Source: Clostridiales bacterium (GTDB lineage: Bacteria; Bacillota_A; Clostridia; Oscillospirales; Oscillospiraceae). Taken from it: 15,830 bases of DNA. Below are positions 13,170-15,830 of this stretch, piece after piece (positions within the stretch are counted from its first letter, which is position 1; each line of letters starts with the position of its first letter). The notes beneath the pieces are model-generated. The model was not told the DNA's origin. It saw only the letters and a program-made list of their open reading frames with translations, and ran no database searches. The stretch covers positions 1 to 15,830 of the forward strand of contig SFKX01000030.1 of NCBI GenBank assembly GCA_004553625.1, in the 5' to 3' direction. The translations under genes were made by a program, and so were the position numbers.

Positions 13170-15830
13170 ATGAAGAGGACAGTGCTTGCCCTGCTGTTGG
13201 CCGTTTTCATGGCGGCTACACTGATGACAGTAGGCGCAGCGGCCGAGGGCAACGAGGCGGCTATAGGCAGCACGGAGTACGCCACGCTGACCGAGGCCCT
13301 GAGTAAAGCGCAAAGCGGCGATACCGTCAGGCTGCTCAAGGACATCGACAACAGCATATACGCCGAAGGCTACACAGGCGGCATCAACTACAGTCTCAAG
13401 GCGGGCGTGACGCTTGACGGCAACGGCCACACCATCAGCGGCCATATAGGCGTGTTTATAAACGCCGCCGGCGGTACGGTGAAAAACGTCAAGTTCGTGA
13501 ACATCCACAACAATGTAGTGGTGGATGCGGATACCTGCGAATATTACGGCTGGGAGAGCAAGACCGGCAACCAGAGCGCCATCTACGCCTCCGGCCTGAC
13601 CGGCAAGGCCGTCATCACCGGCTGCACTTTCGACAACATCGACTGGGACGCCATCCAGATAACGCCAAAAACGACCACGGCAGAAATAGTAATTACAGAC
13701 AATGTGTTCACTCATACTAATACGACCGGTACTCAGCTGCGATATGTACATATCGAACACAATACGGCCGCGTCCTTCGGTTCCAAAATTGCGCAGCTGA
13801 CGGTCACGGACAACCAGTTCTATAATACGCAGAACACGAACGACATCATTAACTCCATTGGTATATGGTTTGTAAAAGACACTACTACCACGCTCCAGCT
13901 CAGCGGAAACTACGTTGAGGATATTGCGACAGTGGCAGCGGGTTACGGCATGAAAACCATCGAGCTGTATCCAATGCGTTCCCAGCCGAATGTTAATATC
14001 GACGATATTGCGCCTATTGCATATGACGAGGATGAGAATGTTTACTTTGAACTTCAGAATGCAATAGATCAAACTGAGCAGTATGTCTACTTGATGGCCG
14101 ACGCCGCAGGCCAGACCGCCACGATACCGGCGGGGAAAACTATCATATTCTATCCCTACGGCTACGAGATAGGCACGCTCACGAACTACGGCGAACTGAC
14201 CGTGTACGGCTCCGACCTGGCCGAGAGCTCAAAGATCATCAATAACGGCGCATTGTCACTCAGCGGCAACTCCGCCACGGTCTATGAGGTCGAGAACAAC
14301 GGCGCGCTGTATGTCACCAGCGGCGCGACGTATGACCTCGGCAAGATCACCGGCAGCGGAAGCGTCACTATAACCGGCGGCACATTCTCTACAAAGCCCG
14401 CCGCCGACTGGCTTGCGCCCTGGTACAAGGTCACGGAGCAGAGTGACGGAACGTTCAAAGCGTCCAAGATGAACCTCAATGAGGCTGTGGAAGCGGGCGC
14501 GGTCGCGGCAAGCGGGACAAGCGGTTCCTTACTCACTTATTACCACTCCATTACTGAGGGCATGAACAATACGGAAAAGCTAAACACCGTTCTTCATGCA
14601 AATTGTGCCGAGGATGTTGTCGTCAGTACACTTGTGGACGGACTTAGTGAAATTCGTGTGCTGAATGTCAACGGCTTTACATTCATCGGTTCCATTACTG
14701 TGAACGATAACTGCGGCTCAGTCAGGCTGTACGGAAAGGGTGTTGACAAAGAGTTCATACTGACCGATGTTCGCGGTGAGCTGCTGTATGTTGGCGGCAA
14801 GCAAACGACGGCAAATGCAGTGATTCAGGACGCGGAGCTTGACATGCTTGAGGTAGACGCGCGCGGCGTCTGCGTCATCGAAGGCGGCAACTACGGAAAG
14901 CTCGCTGTTCAAAACTATTATCCCAGCAGCTCGGCTGTCGAGCCCAAATACACCGCAAATCTGCTTATAGAGGGAGGCTCCTTCGGCAGCAACGAGGTCA
15001 CACTTTACAATGACGGCCACACCCCCGCGACTGAAACCCTCCCCATCAAGGACTTCCTTGCCCCGGGGCTGGTGTATGAGCTGAACAGCGGCGGCGTTTA
15101 CAGCTACTACAACAGCGTCGAGGCGGCGCTGGCTGAGGCGGAGCCCGGCGCGGTAATCAGCTACATTGGCGACGACGCGCCCACCACGTACTATAAAGTG
15201 ACCATCGTCTACGGCAACGGCATGAGCGAAGAGGTCAAAGCTATCGCAAAGGACAGCGCCCTTGTGCTTCCCGCCGCGCCCAGCAAGAACGGCTATATCT
15301 TCATGGGCTGGAAATGCTCTGACGGGCATACGCATGAGGCCGGGGAGACCGTGGTCGTGAACAGTGACCTGACCTTTACCGCTGTGTGGAGCGTGCTTCC
15401 CGACATTGAGCCGGGCGAGCCCTCCGGCCCGGACGAGCCCGTCGAGCCGAGCGCCCTGCCGTTTGTGGACGTGAGCGCGAACGCGTGGTACTACGAGACG
15501 GTGAAGGCGGCCTACGAGGCGGGGCTGATGAACGGCGTGACGGATACGGAGTTCGCACCCAACGCCCCCCTGACTCGCGCAATGATCTGGACGATAATCG
15601 CCCGCGCGAGCGGCGTTGAGACCGAGGGCGGAGCCACCTGGTACGCGAAGGCCCAGGAGTGGGTAGTGGCTAATGGCGTATCGGACGGCGAGGACCCGAT
15701 GGGGAACGTGACTCGCGAGCAGCTGGTGACTATGCTGTGGCGACTGAATGGCTCCGAGGTGATGACGGGCTACATAGGGAACTACATAGACACAGGCGAC
15801 ATCAGCGAGTGGGCGAACCAGGCTATGCTG
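13170..15830 (+). CDS. secreted SLH-domain surface protein with beta-helix-like repeats (3' end cut off)
   Basis: The frame is open from ATG 13170 to the window edge (887 codons, no stop), preceded by AGAGGAG. Residues 1-25 form a signal peptide (basic MKR, hydrophobic core, AAA cleavage region). Residues 36-60 (EYATLTEALSKAQSGDTV) open a region with periodic strands such as GVTLDGNGHTISG, AVITGCTFDNI and IVITDNVFTH, typical of right-handed beta-helix proteins with parallel turns. Related entry motifs recur at 291-311 and about 642-670. Residues 676-740 (KVTIVYGNG ... APSKNGYIFMGWKC ... DLTFTAVW) form an InlB/Flg_new-type repeat. A Pro/Glu-rich linker (741-764) leads to one SLH domain (765-811, FVDVSANAWYYETVKAAYEAG), a second (823-868) and the start of a third (from 872). 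SLH domains hold proteins to the cell wall through pyruvylated polymers. An adhesin or glycan-binding role is plausible; no enzymatic residues were recognised. Confidence 0.9.
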   Translation, partial: MKRTVLALLLAVFMAATLMTVGAAAEGNEAAIGSTEYATLTEALSKAQSGDTVRLLKDIDNSIYAEGYTGGINYSLKAGVTLDGNGHTISGHIGVFINAAGGTVKNVKFVNIHNNVVVDADTCEYYGWESKTGNQSAIYASGLTGKAVITGCTFDNIDWDAIQITPKTTTAEIVITDNVFTHTNTTGTQLRYVHIEHNTAASFGSKIAQLTVTDNQFYNTQNTNDIINSIGIWFVKDTTTTLQLSGNYVEDIATVAAGYGMKTIELYPMRSQPNVNIDDIAPIAYDEDENVYFELQNAIDQTEQYVYLMADAAGQTATIPAGKTIIFYPYGYEIGTLTNYGELTVYGSDLAESSKIINNGALSLSGNSATVYEVENNGALYVTSGATYDLGKITGSGSVTITGGTFSTKPAADWLAPWYKVTEQSDGTFKASKMNLNEAVEAGAVAASGTSGSLLTYYHSITEGMNNTEKLNTVLHANCAEDVVVSTLVDGLSEIRVLNVNGFTFIGSITVNDNCGSVRLYGKGVDKEFILTDVRGELLYVGGKQTTANAVIQDAELDMLEVDARGVCVIEGGNYGKLAVQNYYPSSSAVEPKYTANLLIEGGSFGSNEVTLYNDGHTPATETLPIKDFLAPGLVYELNSGGVYSYYNSVEAALAEAEPGAVISYIGDDAPTTYYKVTIVYGNGMSEEVKAIAKDSALVLPAAPSKNGYIFMGWKCSDGHTHEAGETVVVNSDLTFTAVWSVLPDIEPGEPSGPDEPVEPSALPFVDVSANAWYYETVKAAYEAGLMNGVTDTEFAPNAPLTRAMIWTIIARASGVETEGGATWYAKAQEWVVANGVSDGEDPMGNVTREQLVTMLWRLNGSEVMTGYIGNYIDTGDISEWANQAML

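Noticed and set aside
13140..14072. 310-residue minus-strand open frame
   Set aside because: It is antisense to the signal peptide and beta-helix region of the surface-protein gene, which has a promoter, ribosome binding site and coherent domain order on the plus strand.

Overview
This window looks like the chromosome of a moderately to highly G+C gut Firmicute, probably an Oscillospiraceae-type clostridium. The evidence is indirect: sigma-A-type promoters, AGGAGG-type ribosome binding sites, a GPH-family sugar symporter serving non-phosphorylated glycosides, a PadR/DUF2812 pair, and a secreted SLH-domain surface protein with a Listeria-Bacteroides-type repeat. G+C is uneven. The glycoside operon is very G+C rich (43 of 60 bases in 9241-9300), while the kinase gene near the left end is A+T richer (25 of 60 in 1981-2040).

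Left end (1-1260): no intact gene is visible. It holds two perfect hairpins and the wreck of an SRAP/YedK-type (HMCES) DNA-protein crosslink gene. Next comes a coupled pair (1269-2323), an unrecognised 181-residue protein and a P-loop kinase-like protein. Then follows a compact metalloid/thiol cassette (2338-4167): an ArsR repressor, a CSCSS permease of the ArsP/DUF318 type, and a small Cys-rich thioredoxin-like protein. Two perfect 20-bp palindromes lie in front of arsR and of the permease.

Centre (4214-6841): a minus-strand LysE-family exporter and panB (ketopantoate hydroxymethyltransferase) share a promoter placed back to back with that of a plus-strand PadR regulator and a DUF2812 membrane protein. 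Two interlocked ATATCG-N5-CGATAT boxes sit on the padR promoter. A strong intrinsic terminator ends the DUF2812 gene.

Right half (6871-13038): a tightly packed operon encodes a compact GH1 beta-glycosidase, a GH36 alpha-galactosidase, peptidase T and a MelB-like GPH symporter. The junctions overlap or nearly touch, which suggests one transcript for taking up and hydrolysing small galactosides/glucosides, with a tripeptidase built in. From 13170 to the right edge an uninterrupted reading frame with no stop inside the window encodes a large exported protein: signal peptide, beta-helix-like repeats, an InlB/Flg_new-type repeat and SLH domains cut off by the window end.

No CRISPR array, tRNA, rRNA or intact mobile element was seen. 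Nothing here clearly amounts to a new defence or mobile system. The most unusual items are the broken SRAP gene, the PepT gene locked into a sugar operon, the paired operators, and the mosaic surface-protein gene.
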